Source: Accumulibacter sp. (lineage in GTDB: Bacteria; Pseudomonadota; Gammaproteobacteria; Burkholderiales; Rhodocyclaceae). From it: a stretch of DNA of 9,891 bases. The stretch spans positions 1 through 9,891 of the forward strand of contig JAISDL010000042.1 of NCBI GenBank assembly GCA_031264825.1, given 5' to 3'. Position numbers and translations under genes: made by a program. The notes beneath the pieces were generated by a model. It was not told where the DNA came from, made no database searches, and saw only the letters and a list, made by a program, of their open reading frames with translations. Positions 1-6,582 of this stretch are shown here, piece after piece; the first letter of the stretch is position 1; each line of letters begins with the position of its first letter.

Positions 1-242
1 TCGGCGGCTGTGGCAAAGCGCGCATGGCGCGTACGGACAATCGCATCGGCATCACGCATCGCGAGGCGAGTTTCGGCATTCGGCACTTTGAGTACGAACG
101 GCAGTTGTTTCTCGGCGACGACCCGCGTCAGGAATACGCGAACGGCATCCGAAACGGAAAGCCCCATTGCGGCAAGCGTTTCGGTGGCTTGTGCCTTCAT
201 GTGCTCGTCTACGCGAACGTGAAGCATTGCTGTGCTGGCCAT
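1..242 (-). CDS. RelB/DinJ-family antitoxin, partial (3' end outside window)
   Basis: The first 80 residues of a type II toxin-antitoxin antitoxin are visible; the reading frame runs off the left edge. The N-terminus (MLHVRVDEHMKAQA) has the ribbon-helix-helix pattern of DinJ/RelB proteins. It is followed by the family-typical 'MGLSVSDAVRVFLTRV' helix and the 'LPF.LKVPNAET' segment, which parallels the LPF-L-PN-T block of E. coli DinJ. In this family the N-terminal RHH dimer binds the operon operator and the C-terminus neutralises a YafQ/RelE-type mRNA interferase. The ATG at 240-242 is chosen because AGGGAGA lies 6 nt upstream. A perfect 20-bp palindrome 20 nt upstream of the start suits autoregulation. 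The toxin gene would normally lie directly downstream, that is, left of base 1, and cannot be seen. Family assignment is confident; toxin identity is unknown. Confidence 0.85.
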   Translation of the reverse strand, partial: MASTAMLHVRVDEHMKAQATETLAAMGLSVSDAVRVFLTRVVAEKQLPFVLKVPNAETRLAMRDADAIVRTRHARFATAA

Positions 243-261
243 GTGTTTCTCCCTGGAACTT

Positions 262-281
262 GTGAGATACATGTATCTCAC
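262..281. promoter_or_regulatory. Perfect 20-bp palindrome, likely antitoxin operator
   Basis: GTGAGATACA followed directly by TGTATCTCAC forms a perfect 20-bp palindrome just upstream of the antitoxin gene's ribosome binding site. RHH antitoxins of the DinJ/RelB type bind such palindromes to repress their own operon. On the minus strand a weak TTGCGA box (292-297) lies 17 bp from TACATG inside the palindrome, so an operator overlapping the -10 is plausible. The palindrome is seen directly; its role is inferred. Confidence 0.65.
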
Positions 282-327
282 TTTATGGCGATTCGCAAGG
301 ACGTAGGTACTCCGCCCGCGCCCCACA

Positions 328-1092
328 TCAGACGTGCGACATGCCTCCGTCCACGGTCAAGTCCGCGCCCGTGGTGAAGCTCGAAGCCTCGGAGAGCAGG
401 AAAAGAACGGCCTGCGCCACTTCGGCGTCTTGCCCCCAGCGGCGCATCGGGATCAGATTTTCGACGTAGACCTTCGCTTCGGGAGTGCGCGTCGCCTCTT
501 CGGTGAGCGGCGTTTCGATGGGTCCCGGGGAGACCACGTTGACCCGAATCCGGCGCTTCATCAAATCCGGCGACGTTCCGAGACTCCGGGCAAACGCCCG
601 GACGAAGCCCTTGCTGCCCGCATACACCGCGTCCCCCGGCTGCCCCTTGCGCGCGGCGACCGACCCGACGAATACGACCGAAGCGCCTTCAGAGAGGAAC
701 GGCAAGGCATGCGTGAAAGTAAAGACCGCCCCGCGGACATTGACGTCCATCAGGGACTGGTATTCGGCGACGGTCAGCGCGTCGATTTCGATGTTGGGAG
801 AGACTCCCGCATTCACGACCAAGGCGTCGATGCGTCCGTGACGTTCTCCCACCGAGCGCATGAATCGGGCGATGTCGTCGGGTTCGGAGACGTCGAGAGG
901 AAGCGCCTCGCCTTGTCCGGCGAGTTCATCGGCCAGCTTTGCGAGTCGTTCCCGGCTCCTGCCTGTGGCGACCACAAAAGCGCCGGCGCGTGCCAAGGCC
1001 AAAGCCACCGCGCGACCGATGCCGCTGCTCGCCCCGGTGACCAGCGTGATTCGCCGCAACGGGGTTGCGGAAAAATTTTGCGCTATTGTCAT
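328..1092 (-). CDS. Classical short-chain dehydrogenase/reductase (SDR)
   Basis: An NAD(P)-dependent oxidoreductase of the classical SDR family, 254 aa from the chosen start, the usual length. Visible motifs are the cofactor loop TGASSGIG (residues 19-26), a basic TGR after the second strand that suggests NADP(H), LD (66-67), NAG (94-96), and the catalytic tetrad N118, S144 (GSVAA), Y157 and K161 (YAGSK). The C-terminus 'TGADLTVDGG' is typical of FabG-like members. The substrate cannot be deduced. The frame is open upstream to 1182, with other ATGs at 1104 and 1131. I prefer 1092 because the Rossmann strand starts shortly after it and GGA lies 7 nt upstream, but a good AGGAG at about 1121-1125 fits none of the ATGs well, so the start is uncertain. 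It lies 86 bp upstream of the antitoxin gene on the same strand, with the palindromic operator between them, so they are probably separately controlled. Confidence 0.88.
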   Translation of the reverse strand: MTIAQNFSATPLRRITLVTGASSGIGRAVALALARAGAFVVATGRSRERLAKLADELAGQGEALPLDVSEPDDIARFMRSVGERHGRIDALVVNAGVSPNIEIDALTVAEYQSLMDVNVRGAVFTFTHALPFLSEGASVVFVGSVAARKGQPGDAVYAGSKGFVRAFARSLGTSPDLMKRRIRVNVVSPGPIETPLTEEATRTPEAKVYVENLIPMRRWGQDAEVAQAVLFLLSEASSFTTGADLTVDGGMSHV

Positions 1093-1240
1093 TTCCTGTT
1101 CCATTTTCAGTGTGCTTTTGGCTCCTTTCATCGGGGTGGCGCCTGGCTCACCCCGACATATGCACTTGTCTTGTATGCGCAAACGCCGGGACGAGATACC
1201 GAGGAGTCATGAACAGGGATGGCATGGAGAGACCGTGAGA

Positions 1241-1270
1241 TTCCCCTCTCCGCCATTGGGGAGAGGGGAA
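1241..1270. terminator. GC-rich intergenic hairpin, possible terminator for malic enzyme gene
   Basis: The 11-bp perfect arms TTCCCCTCTCC (1241-1251) and GGAGAGGGGAA (1260-1270) are separated by 8 nt. The hairpin lies 55 nt past the malic-enzyme stop and before the SDR gene on the same strand. No T-tract follows on the minus strand, so a classical Rho-independent terminator is doubtful. Hairpins of the CCCCTCTCC/GGAGAGGGG type are common dispersed intergenic elements in proteobacteria. The remaining sequence between 1093 and 1325 shows no gene. Confidence 0.5.
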
Positions 1271-1325
1271 GGTTTGAATCAAGGTACGTTCTCTGGATGA
1301 CTGACTTCCGAGTGAAGCCGGACCC

Positions 1326-2600
1326 TCAAGCGACGAGTTTCTTCAGGCGCGCCCGGTACGCTTCCATATCGGTGATCGGGCGCGTGGCGACACCTTCGTC
1401 GATCGCGGCCTGCGCGACCGCCGGCGGGATGCGCTCGATCAGGCGCGGGTCGAAGGTCAGGGGGACGAGGTTGTTCTGCCCGAAGGTGAAATCGCGTCCC
1501 GGGTAAGCCTTTGCGACGTCGGGATGAATCTCTTCCCTTGCGATCTCGGCGATCGCGCGGACGCAGGTGAGCTTCATGTTTTCCGTGATCGCCGACGCAC
1601 CGACGTCGAGCGCGCCACGGAAGATGAACGGGAAGCACAGGACGTTGTTGACCTGATTCGGATAGTCGGAGCGTCCCGTCGCCATGATGACATCGGGGCG
1701 CGCTTTGTGCGCCTCTTCGGGCATGATTTCCGGCGTCGGATTGCAGAGCGCGAATACGACGGGGCGTTTGGCCATTTTCACGAGCATTTCACCCTTCAGC
1801 ACACCCGGTGCGGAAAGCCCCAGGAAGATGTCGGCGCCTTCGAGGGCGTCGGCGAGCGTCCGCGCCTTCGTGTCGGCGGCGAATTTCTTCTTGACGTCGG
1901 TCATGCCGTCCCGACCCGCGTAAATGACGCCGCGCGTATCGCAGACGATGAGGTTCTTGCGCTGGACTCCGAGTTCGCACCAGAGCGTCAGCGCCGAAAG
2001 CGCCGCGGCGCCCGCGCCCGAACACACGACCTTGATTTCGTCGATTTTCTTTCCGGTCACTTCGAGCGCGTTGAGCATCGCCGCCGCCGTAATGATCGCC
2101 GTACCGTGCTGGTCGTCGTGGAATACGGGGATCGAGAGACGTTTCTTGAGCGCGTCTTCGATGTAGAAACACTCGGGCGCCTTGATGTCCTCGAGGTTGA
2201 TTCCGCCGAGCGTGGGTTCGAGCGCGGCGATGATGTCGATCAGCTTGTCCGGGTCGTTTTCGGCGAGTTCGATGTCGAAAACGTCGACCCCGGCAAATTT
2301 CTTGAACAAGCACGCTTTCCCTTCCATGACGGGCTTGGAGGCCAGAGGCCCGATGTTGCCGAGCCCGAGCACCGCCGTTCCGTTGGAAATGACGCCGACA
2401 AGATTGGCGCGGGAGGTATACAAGGCCGCCGTTTCGGGATTTTCCTTGATCGCTTCGCACGCGCAGGCGACGCCGGGCGTGTAGGCGAGCGCGAGGTCCT
2501 GCTGGTTTTTCAGAACCTTCGACGTGCACATGGAAATCTTCCCAGGCTCGGGGTAACGGTGATAATCGAGGGCGGCAATCCGTAATTCTTCTTTAGTCAT
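1326..2600 (-). CDS. maeB: Malic enzyme (probably NADP-dependent), single-domain form
   Basis: Oxidative decarboxylation of malate to pyruvate, CO2 and NAD(P)H in the cytosol; 424 aa. Visible elements in order: catalytic Tyr40 in AYTPGVA, the NGTAVLGLGNIG segment (73-84), Lys95 in GKACLFKKFAG, metal-binding acidic residues in NLEDI (135-139) and FHDDQHGTA (160-168), the nucleotide-binding GAGAAA (195-200), and CNPTPEI and GRSDYPNQVNN further on. Similarity is to the N-terminal catalytic half of E. coli MaeB. The C-terminal phosphotransacetylase-like domain of that roughly 760-residue protein is absent and the ORF ends cleanly, so this is the short form and not a truncation. The start is supported by AGGAG 5 nt upstream. 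NADP preference is inferred from the family and could be NAD. The gene is divergent from pfp across a 329-bp intergenic region. Confidence 0.93.
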   Translation of the reverse strand: MTKEELRIAALDYHRYPEPGKISMCTSKVLKNQQDLALAYTPGVACACEAIKENPETAALYTSRANLVGVISNGTAVLGLGNIGPLASKPVMEGKACLFKKFAGVDVFDIELAENDPDKLIDIIAALEPTLGGINLEDIKAPECFYIEDALKKRLSIPVFHDDQHGTAIITAAAMLNALEVTGKKIDEIKVVCSGAGAAALSALTLWCELGVQRKNLIVCDTRGVIYAGRDGMTDVKKKFAADTKARTLADALEGADIFLGLSAPGVLKGEMLVKMAKRPVVFALCNPTPEIMPEEAHKARPDVIMATGRSDYPNQVNNVLCFPFIFRGALDVGASAITENMKLTCVRAIAEIAREEIHPDVAKAYPGRDFTFGQNNLVPLTFDPRLIERIPPAVAQAAIDEGVATRPITDMEAYRARLKKLVA

Positions 2601-2628
2601 GAAAACTCCTGTTTTTGTGGTATTCGGT

Positions 2629-2649
2629 CGGGTCTCGGGCCGAGACCCG
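2629..2649. promoter_or_regulatory. Perfect 10-bp inverted repeat in malic enzyme leader
   Basis: CGGGTCTCGG (2629-2638) and CCGAGACCCG (2640-2649) are perfect inverted arms around a single G. They lie 29-49 nt upstream of the malic enzyme start and 20 nt beyond its AGGAG. The site lies just downstream of a candidate promoter, so it could be an operator or, in RNA, a stable 5' hairpin. The symmetry is seen directly; the function is inferred. Confidence 0.5.
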
Positions 2650-2658
2650 GCGTTTGAA

Positions 2659-2686
2659 ACTGTATACGATTTTCCTGTGATTCCAA
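2659..2686 (-). promoter_or_regulatory. Candidate promoter of malic enzyme gene
   Basis: On the minus strand TTGGAA (2681-2686) and TACAGT (2659-2664) are 16 bp apart, each matching 4 of 6 sigma-70 consensus positions. Initiation would fall near 2651-2653, immediately before the perfect inverted repeat. The boxes are weak, so this is only a candidate. In the rest of the 2601-2929 intergenic region I see a TAAAAT (2804-2809) that could serve as a -10 for pfp, without a clear -35, and no gene. Confidence 0.3.
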
Positions 2687-2929
2687 AACCTTCTTCGAAC
2701 CGGCGTGCGCGCGTCTTCGCGCCTTGGCCCGTATTTGACCGCGCCGTGTTTCGGAGAGTTCCCTATTTTACGAATTCCTCTCCCGCGATTTCGTAAAGCC
2801 GGATAAAATCTTGAGGTTTTGAGTTTATCCAGCTCCGTTGATGAATGGAATGAGGACGGCGGCTTGCCCAGGCGGCGCGTCGCCCCCGCTTTCGATTTTC
2901 CGCCCGACGCTTTCAATCGAGGAACGAAC

Positions 2930-4651
2930 ATGAGCACCCTGCCGGAACAATTGCGAGAAATGGAATCGCACCACTCCATTTTCGAATCGGCGCTGCGCCG
3001 TCTGCCCCTGCCTGTCTGCGCCGTTTTCGGATCGCCGGACCAACCCGTCCCCGTCCGTTTTACCGCGAGCGAAAAAATTCTCAGAACGCCCGACAACGCA
3101 ATCGTCGCCCGAAGTTTCCCGCTCTCGATCGAAGCGTCGGGCAACGCCGTTCTCGTTCCGACGCCAAGCGACGTGGCGCCCGTGAAAGGCAAGCGTGTCG
3201 CCGTTCTGTTTTCCGGCGGCCCCGCCGCCGGCGGTCACAACGTCGTCGCCGGAATCCGGCGGATACTCGGCGATAAAAATACGCTGCTCGGCGTGACGCC
3301 CGGTCCGAAAGGGCTGATCAAGGGGGCGTTTTTCGAAATCACCGACGACGCGATCGCTTCCTACGTCAACACGGGCGGCTTCGATTTCCTCGGCACCGAC
3401 CGCACAAAGATCAAGACCGACGCCCAGTTCAGGAAGGTCAAGGAAAACTGCGTCGAACACGCAATCGACGCAATCATCATCATCGGTGGAGACGATTCGA
3501 ACACGAACGCCGCGATCCTGGCCGAATACCTCTTCAAGGACGTGAAGCCCGACGGTTCGGGCGTGCAGGTCATCGGCGTCCCGAAAACGATAGACGGCGA
3601 CTTGCAGGTCAAGGGCTTTCTGCCGATTTCCTTCGGGTTCGACACCGCGACCAAAATCTATTCCGAAATGGTCGGCAACATCCTCCAGGACACGCGCTCT
3701 TCGCTGAAATACTGGCATTTCATCAAGCTGATGGGGCGTTCCGCGTCGCACGTCACGCTCGAAGTCGCCCTCCAGACGAAGCCGGCCGTCGCGCTGGTCT
3801 CCGAAGAAGTCGCCGAGAAGAAGCAGTCCTTAAGTTCGATCGTCGACCAGATCGCGCGCGCCGTCGTCGCGCGCGCGCGCAAGGGGATGAATCACGGCGT
3901 CGTCCTCGTTCCCGAAGGCCTGATCGAATTCATCCCGGAAATTCATTACTTGATCGTCGAACTCAACGACGTGCTCGCGCACAACGAAAAGGAATTTTCG
4001 AGGCTGCACGACTCGGCGCGGCTCATCTTCATCCAGAACAAGCTCTCGTCCGAGAACGCCCGCCTGCTCGCGTCGCTGCCGGATTACATCGTCAACCAAC
4101 TTTTGACCGACCGCGATTCACACGGGAACCTCCAGGTTTCCCTGATTCCAACCGAACAACTCCTGATCGACATGGTCGCGCGCTACGTGCGGGAAATCGA
4201 CGCGGGAATCCCCTTTGCCGCGCAAAGCCACTTCTTCGGGTACGAAGGGCGCTGCGGCGCGCCGACGCGCTTCGACGCGGCCTATACCTACAACCTCGGC
4301 CTGACCGCCGCGTCGCTCGTTCTCGACGGGCGCACCGGCTATATGGCGAGCGTGACGGACCTGACCGACGGCGGGCGTCCGATCGCGATCCCCCTGACCG
4401 GGTTGCTCCAGATCGAGCGTCGGCAAGGCCAGGACGAATTCGTGATCCGCAAGGCGCTCGTCGAGATGAATTCACCGGCGATGCGCTACTTCGCGTCGCG
4501 CCGCGGCGACTGGGCCGACGACGACCATTTTTCTTCGCCCGGTCCGCGCCAGATGTGGGGACCCGCCGCGCGGCAGCAGCCGATCACCGTCGCGCTCAAC
4601 TCGAACTCGGATTCGCTCGAATTCACGATCGGCGAAGCCGCCGGGTGTTGA
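2930..4651 (+). CDS. pfp: Diphosphate--fructose-6-phosphate 1-phosphotransferase, long form
   Basis: Reversible PPi-dependent phosphorylation of fructose 6-phosphate, acting in both glycolysis and gluconeogenesis; cytosolic. 573 aa from the chosen ATG, the usual size of the long (plant beta-subunit-like) PFP class and much longer than the roughly 320-aa ATP-PFK. Motifs: phosphate-binding GGPAAGGHN (96-104), GGDDSNTNA (186-194), PKTIDGDL (218-225) with catalytic Asp222, GFDTATK (236-242), MGRSASH (268-274), VPEGLIEF (327-334) and FGYEGR (436-441). Asp at the second position of GGDD together with Lys in PKT are the established signatures of PPi instead of ATP use. The frame is open back to 2819, but ATG 2930 has GAGGA 6 nt upstream and protein similarity begins after it. 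The stop codon's last base is the first base of a repeat element with terminal inverted repeats. Expression is probably independent of the divergent malic enzyme. Confidence 0.95.
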   Translation: MSTLPEQLREMESHHSIFESALRRLPLPVCAVFGSPDQPVPVRFTASEKILRTPDNAIVARSFPLSIEASGNAVLVPTPSDVAPVKGKRVAVLFSGGPAAGGHNVVAGIRRILGDKNTLLGVTPGPKGLIKGAFFEITDDAIASYVNTGGFDFLGTDRTKIKTDAQFRKVKENCVEHAIDAIIIIGGDDSNTNAAILAEYLFKDVKPDGSGVQVIGVPKTIDGDLQVKGFLPISFGFDTATKIYSEMVGNILQDTRSSLKYWHFIKLMGRSASHVTLEVALQTKPAVALVSEEVAEKKQSLSSIVDQIARAVVARARKGMNHGVVLVPEGLIEFIPEIHYLIVELNDVLAHNEKEFSRLHDSARLIFIQNKLSSENARLLASLPDYIVNQLLTDRDSHGNLQVSLIPTEQLLIDMVARYVREIDAGIPFAAQSHFFGYEGRCGAPTRFDAAYTYNLGLTAASLVLDGRTGYMASVTDLTDGGRPIAIPLTGLLQIERRQGQDEFVIRKALVEMNSPAMRYFASRRGDWADDDHFSSPGPRQMWGPAARQQPITVALNSNSDSLEFTIGEAAGC

Positions 4652-4749
4652 TCTGATCCCTGATGGGGCGCGCCGTGCCCAGCGGCGGTATAGGTTGGTG
4701 GTGAGCGTAGCGAACCCCAACGATTCCGCAGGCATATCAGGGATCAGAT
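4651..4749. repeat. 99-bp MITE-like element with 14-bp terminal inverted repeats and a REP core
   Basis: ATCTGATCCCTGAT (4651-4664) and its exact reverse complement ATCAGGGATCAGAT (4736-4749) bound a 99-bp unit. Inside, 4683-4733 is copy 1 of the window's REP-like family (CGGCGGTATAGGTTGG..., ending ...GATTCCGCAGGC). Within it GTTGG(T)GGT and ACCCCAAC form an 8-bp stem with one bulged base. The element begins on the last base of the pfp stop codon. There is no coding capacity and no obvious target-site duplication outside the termini. Confidence 0.75.
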
Positions 4750-4763
4750 AAAAACCGATTTTT

Positions 4764-4828
4764 ACCGCGAAAGGCGCGAAAGGCGCGAAAGGTCTGTATT
4801 CCCCAAACTTTTTCGCGTGTTTCGCGGT
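4764..4828. repeat. Triple 9-bp tandem repeat with distal inverted partner
   Basis: CGCGAAAGG occurs three times in perfect tandem at 4766-4792. ACCGCGAAA (4764-4772) is the reverse complement of TTTCGCGGT (4820-4828), and pairing continues partly inward (CGCGAAA with TTTCGCG at 4812-4818), giving an imperfect hairpin around a loop of about 25-30 nt. It could act as a transcription barrier between pfp and hpnC, or be a dispersed intergenic repeat of no function. Confidence 0.55.
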
Positions 4829-4834
4829 TCTTGA

Positions 4835-4871
4835 CGATCTGATCCCTGTCCTCTGATTCCTGATCCCTGAT
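4835..4871. repeat. TGATCCC/TGATTCC heptamer repeat tract
   Basis: The tract is built from imperfect 7-nt units (TGATCCC, TGATTCC, TGATCCC, then TGAT), ending in two clean adjacent units at 4854-4867. The stretch 4835-4864 is the reverse complement of 9307-9336 with 29 of 30 positions matching. Similar units form the termini of the 99-bp element at 4651-4749 and recur at 9807-9840, so this sequence is a recurrent companion of the REP-like copies. Confidence 0.7.
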
Positions 4872-4893
4872 GTTGGGCATCGCTAACCTATAG
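4872..4893 (-). repeat. Degenerate REP-like copy (inverted)
   Basis: GTTGGGCATCGCTAACCTATA resembles the reverse complement of the REP-like core (GTTGGGGTTCGCT...CCAACCTATA) with the central part deleted. It directly follows the heptamer tract, as the other copies are accompanied by ATCAGGA-type sequence. Similarity is partial and the copy is probably decayed. Confidence 0.4.
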
Positions 4894-4920
4894 CTTCTGT
4901 CCTCTGCTGCGTTCGGCGGT

Positions 4921-4926
4921 TACAAT
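4921..4926 (+). promoter_or_regulatory. Candidate -10 box close to hpnC start
   Basis: TACAAT lies only 5 nt before the hpnC ATG (4932), where no Shine-Dalgarno sequence is present. It matches 5 of 6 positions of the sigma-70 -10 consensus. A matching -35 is not evident (TGTCCT at 4898 with 17-bp spacing). If used, the transcript would begin at or next to the ATG and be leaderless. Confidence 0.3.
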
Positions 4927-4931
4927 GCGGT

Positions 4932-5747
4932 ATGCCCGTCGACCACTACGAAAACTTTCCCGTCGCGTCGTTTTTGTTGCCCAAGCGGCTGCGCCGTCCG
5001 GTCGAGGCGATCTACCGCTTTGCCCGGAGCGCCGACGATATCGCCGACGAAGGCGACGCGAGCGACGCCGAACGTCTGCGCGGACTCGCCGAGTTTGACG
5101 CCGAACTCGACCGAATCGAACGCGGCGAGGCGCCGCTGCGCGCCGACTTCCAGGCGCTCGCGCCGCTCGTCGAAGAATGGGGCCTCCCGATTCAACTCTT
5201 CCGCGACCTTCTCGACGCGTTCGCGCAGGACGTCGTGAAAAAACGCTACGCCGATTACGACGAATTGCTCGACTACGCGCGGCGCTCGGCCAACCCGGTC
5301 GGGCGCCTCCTGCTTGGCCTCGTCGCGCGCGCGAGTGGGGAAAACCTGCGCCGCTCCGACTGCGTCTGCTCGTCCTTGCAACTCATCAACTTCTGGCAGG
5401 ACATCGCGCTCGACTGGCGCAAGGGGCGCGTCTATATTCCGCAGGACGCGCTTTCCCGCTTTTCGATCGACGAGCGCCAGATCGCCGAGGCGCGCTGGTC
5501 GCCCGAATGGGCCGCGCTGATGGATTTTCTCGTCGACCACGCGCGAAGCCTGATGCTCGAAGGCGCGCCGCTCGTCCGGGACCTGCCGGGACGCATGGGA
5601 ATCGAAATCCGTCTCACAGTGCAGGGCGGGCTGCGCATTCTCGAACGCATCCGCGCGGCGCGCGGCGATATTTTCAGCCGTCGTCCCACGCTCGGCCCGC
5701 TCGACTGGCTGCGCATGGGCGTTCGTGCCGTCTCGGCAGCTTCGTGA
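4932..5747 (+). CDS. hpnC: Hydroxysqualene synthase HpnC (trans-prenyltransferase family)
   Basis: Second step of the bacterial HpnCDE squalene route: presqualene diphosphate to hydroxysqualene. 271 aa, an all-alpha squalene/phytoene synthase fold. The N-terminus 'DHYENFPVASFLLPKRLR' is characteristic of HpnC. The first Mg-diphosphate motif is DDIADE (35-40) within FARSADDIADEGD, and the second is QDIALDWRKGRVYIP (156-170) with Asp157 and Asp161. Substitution of the usual NIVRD by NFWQD distinguishes HpnC from HpnD. The family start fits the ATG at 4932, although no Shine-Dalgarno is visible. The stop overlaps the hpnD ATG by one base (TGATG), indicating translational coupling. It follows a 280-bp repeat-rich intergenic region, so it is probably the first gene of its own operon. 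Confidence 0.92.
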   Translation: MPVDHYENFPVASFLLPKRLRRPVEAIYRFARSADDIADEGDASDAERLRGLAEFDAELDRIERGEAPLRADFQALAPLVEEWGLPIQLFRDLLDAFAQDVVKKRYADYDELLDYARRSANPVGRLLLGLVARASGENLRRSDCVCSSLQLINFWQDIALDWRKGRVYIPQDALSRFSIDERQIAEARWSPEWAALMDFLVDHARSLMLEGAPLVRDLPGRMGIEIRLTVQGGLRILERIRAARGDIFSRRPTLGPLDWLRMGVRAVSAAS

Positions 5748-6580
5748 TGACGCCCGAAGAATACTGTCAACGGAAAGCCCAAGCGAGCGGGTCGAGTTTC
5801 TACACGAGCTTTTTCTTTCTGCCGCCGATGCGCCGCCGCGCGATCACGGCGCTCTACGCCTACTGCCGCGAGGTCGACGACGTCGTCGACGAATCGACCG
5901 ACCCGAACGAGGCCGCGCGACAACTCGGAGAATGGCGCGGCGAGATCGAAGACCTTTACGCGGGCGCGCCGAAACACCCGGTGACGCGCGCGCTCCTCCC
6001 CTTTCTTTCGGAATTCCATCTGCCGAAAGCGCGCTTTCTCGAAATCATCGACGGGATGGAGATGGACCTGCGTCAAGCGCGCTACCCGGATTTTGACGCG
6101 CTCGTGCTTTACTGCTACCGCGTCGCGGGCGCCGTCGGCCTGCTCGCCGCCGAAATCTTCGGCAGGAGCGAGGAGGCGACCTGGGATTACGCGCACGCGC
6201 TGGGCACGGCGCTGCAACTGACGAACATCGTCCGCGACGTCGGCGAGGACGCCGCGCGCGGGCGCATCTACTTTCCGCTCGATGAACTCGAGCGTTTCGG
6301 CGTCTCCGAAGACGACATTCTCGCGCTGCGCGACTCCGAAGGCTTCCGCCGGCTGATGGCCTTCCAGATCGCGCGCGCCGAGAGCTTTTACGCCGAAGCC
6401 GCGCGCGCGCTTCCCGACGCCGACAGGAAAGCGCAGCGTCCCGGCCTCGTCATGGCGGCGATCTACCGCGCGGTGCTCGACGAAATAAAGCGCGACCCCG
6501 CGCAGGTCCTGACGCGCCGCGTCTCGCTCTCGACGTGGAAAAAGCTCCGAACCGCGGTGCTCGCCTGGATTCGAGGATAG
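5747..6580 (+). CDS. hpnD: Presqualene diphosphate synthase HpnD
   Basis: First committed step of hopanoid-type squalene synthesis: head-to-head condensation of two farnesyl diphosphates to presqualene diphosphate. 277 aa. Motifs of the squalene/phytoene synthase family: SSFYTSFFFLPP (16-27), the first Asp-rich motif DDVVDE (44-49) in YCREVDDVVDE, YCYRVAGAVGLL (122-133), and the second Asp-rich motif NIVRDVGED (160-168) followed by RGRIYFP. The ATG overlaps the hpnC stop (TGATG), and the frame's longer upstream extension is excluded because it would overlap most of hpnC. hpnE begins 2 nt after its stop. Phytoene synthase (CrtB) is the main alternative, but the hpnC and hpnE neighbours decide for HpnD. 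Confidence 0.93.
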   Translation: MTPEEYCQRKAQASGSSFYTSFFFLPPMRRRAITALYAYCREVDDVVDESTDPNEAARQLGEWRGEIEDLYAGAPKHPVTRALLPFLSEFHLPKARFLEIIDGMEMDLRQARYPDFDALVLYCYRVAGAVGLLAAEIFGRSEEATWDYAHALGTALQLTNIVRDVGEDAARGRIYFPLDELERFGVSEDDILALRDSEGFRRLMAFQIARAESFYAEAARALPDADRKAQRPGLVMAAIYRAVLDEIKRDPAQVLTRRVSLSTWKKLRTAVLAWIRG

Positions 6581-6582
6581 AC

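Noticed and set aside
1524..2585. Long plus-strand frame opposite the malic enzyme gene
   Set aside because: Asp/Arg/Glu-rich antisense translation without recognisable domains. The minus-strand gene has all malic enzyme motifs.
1326..2600. Malic enzyme as a truncated gene that lost its phosphotransacetylase domain
   Set aside because: The frame ends cleanly at a length typical of single-domain bacterial malic enzymes, and no phosphotransacetylase-like remnant follows the stop.
2593..3192. Minus-strand frame covering the pfp upstream region
   Set aside because: It overlaps the malic enzyme start and the pfp N-terminus, carries no motif, and the region is better explained as a divergent promoter.
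4472..4735. Minus-strand frame beginning MPAESLGFATLTTNLYRR
   Set aside because: Its start lies in the REP-like repeat and the rest is antisense to pfp. Such LGFA-LTTNL peptides are simply the translation of the repeat.
4651..4871. CRISPR-like array from regularly recurring ATCAGGGATC sequence
   Set aside because: Units are short, alternate in orientation and lack uniform spacers. They behave as dispersed and heptamer repeats, and no cas genes are present.
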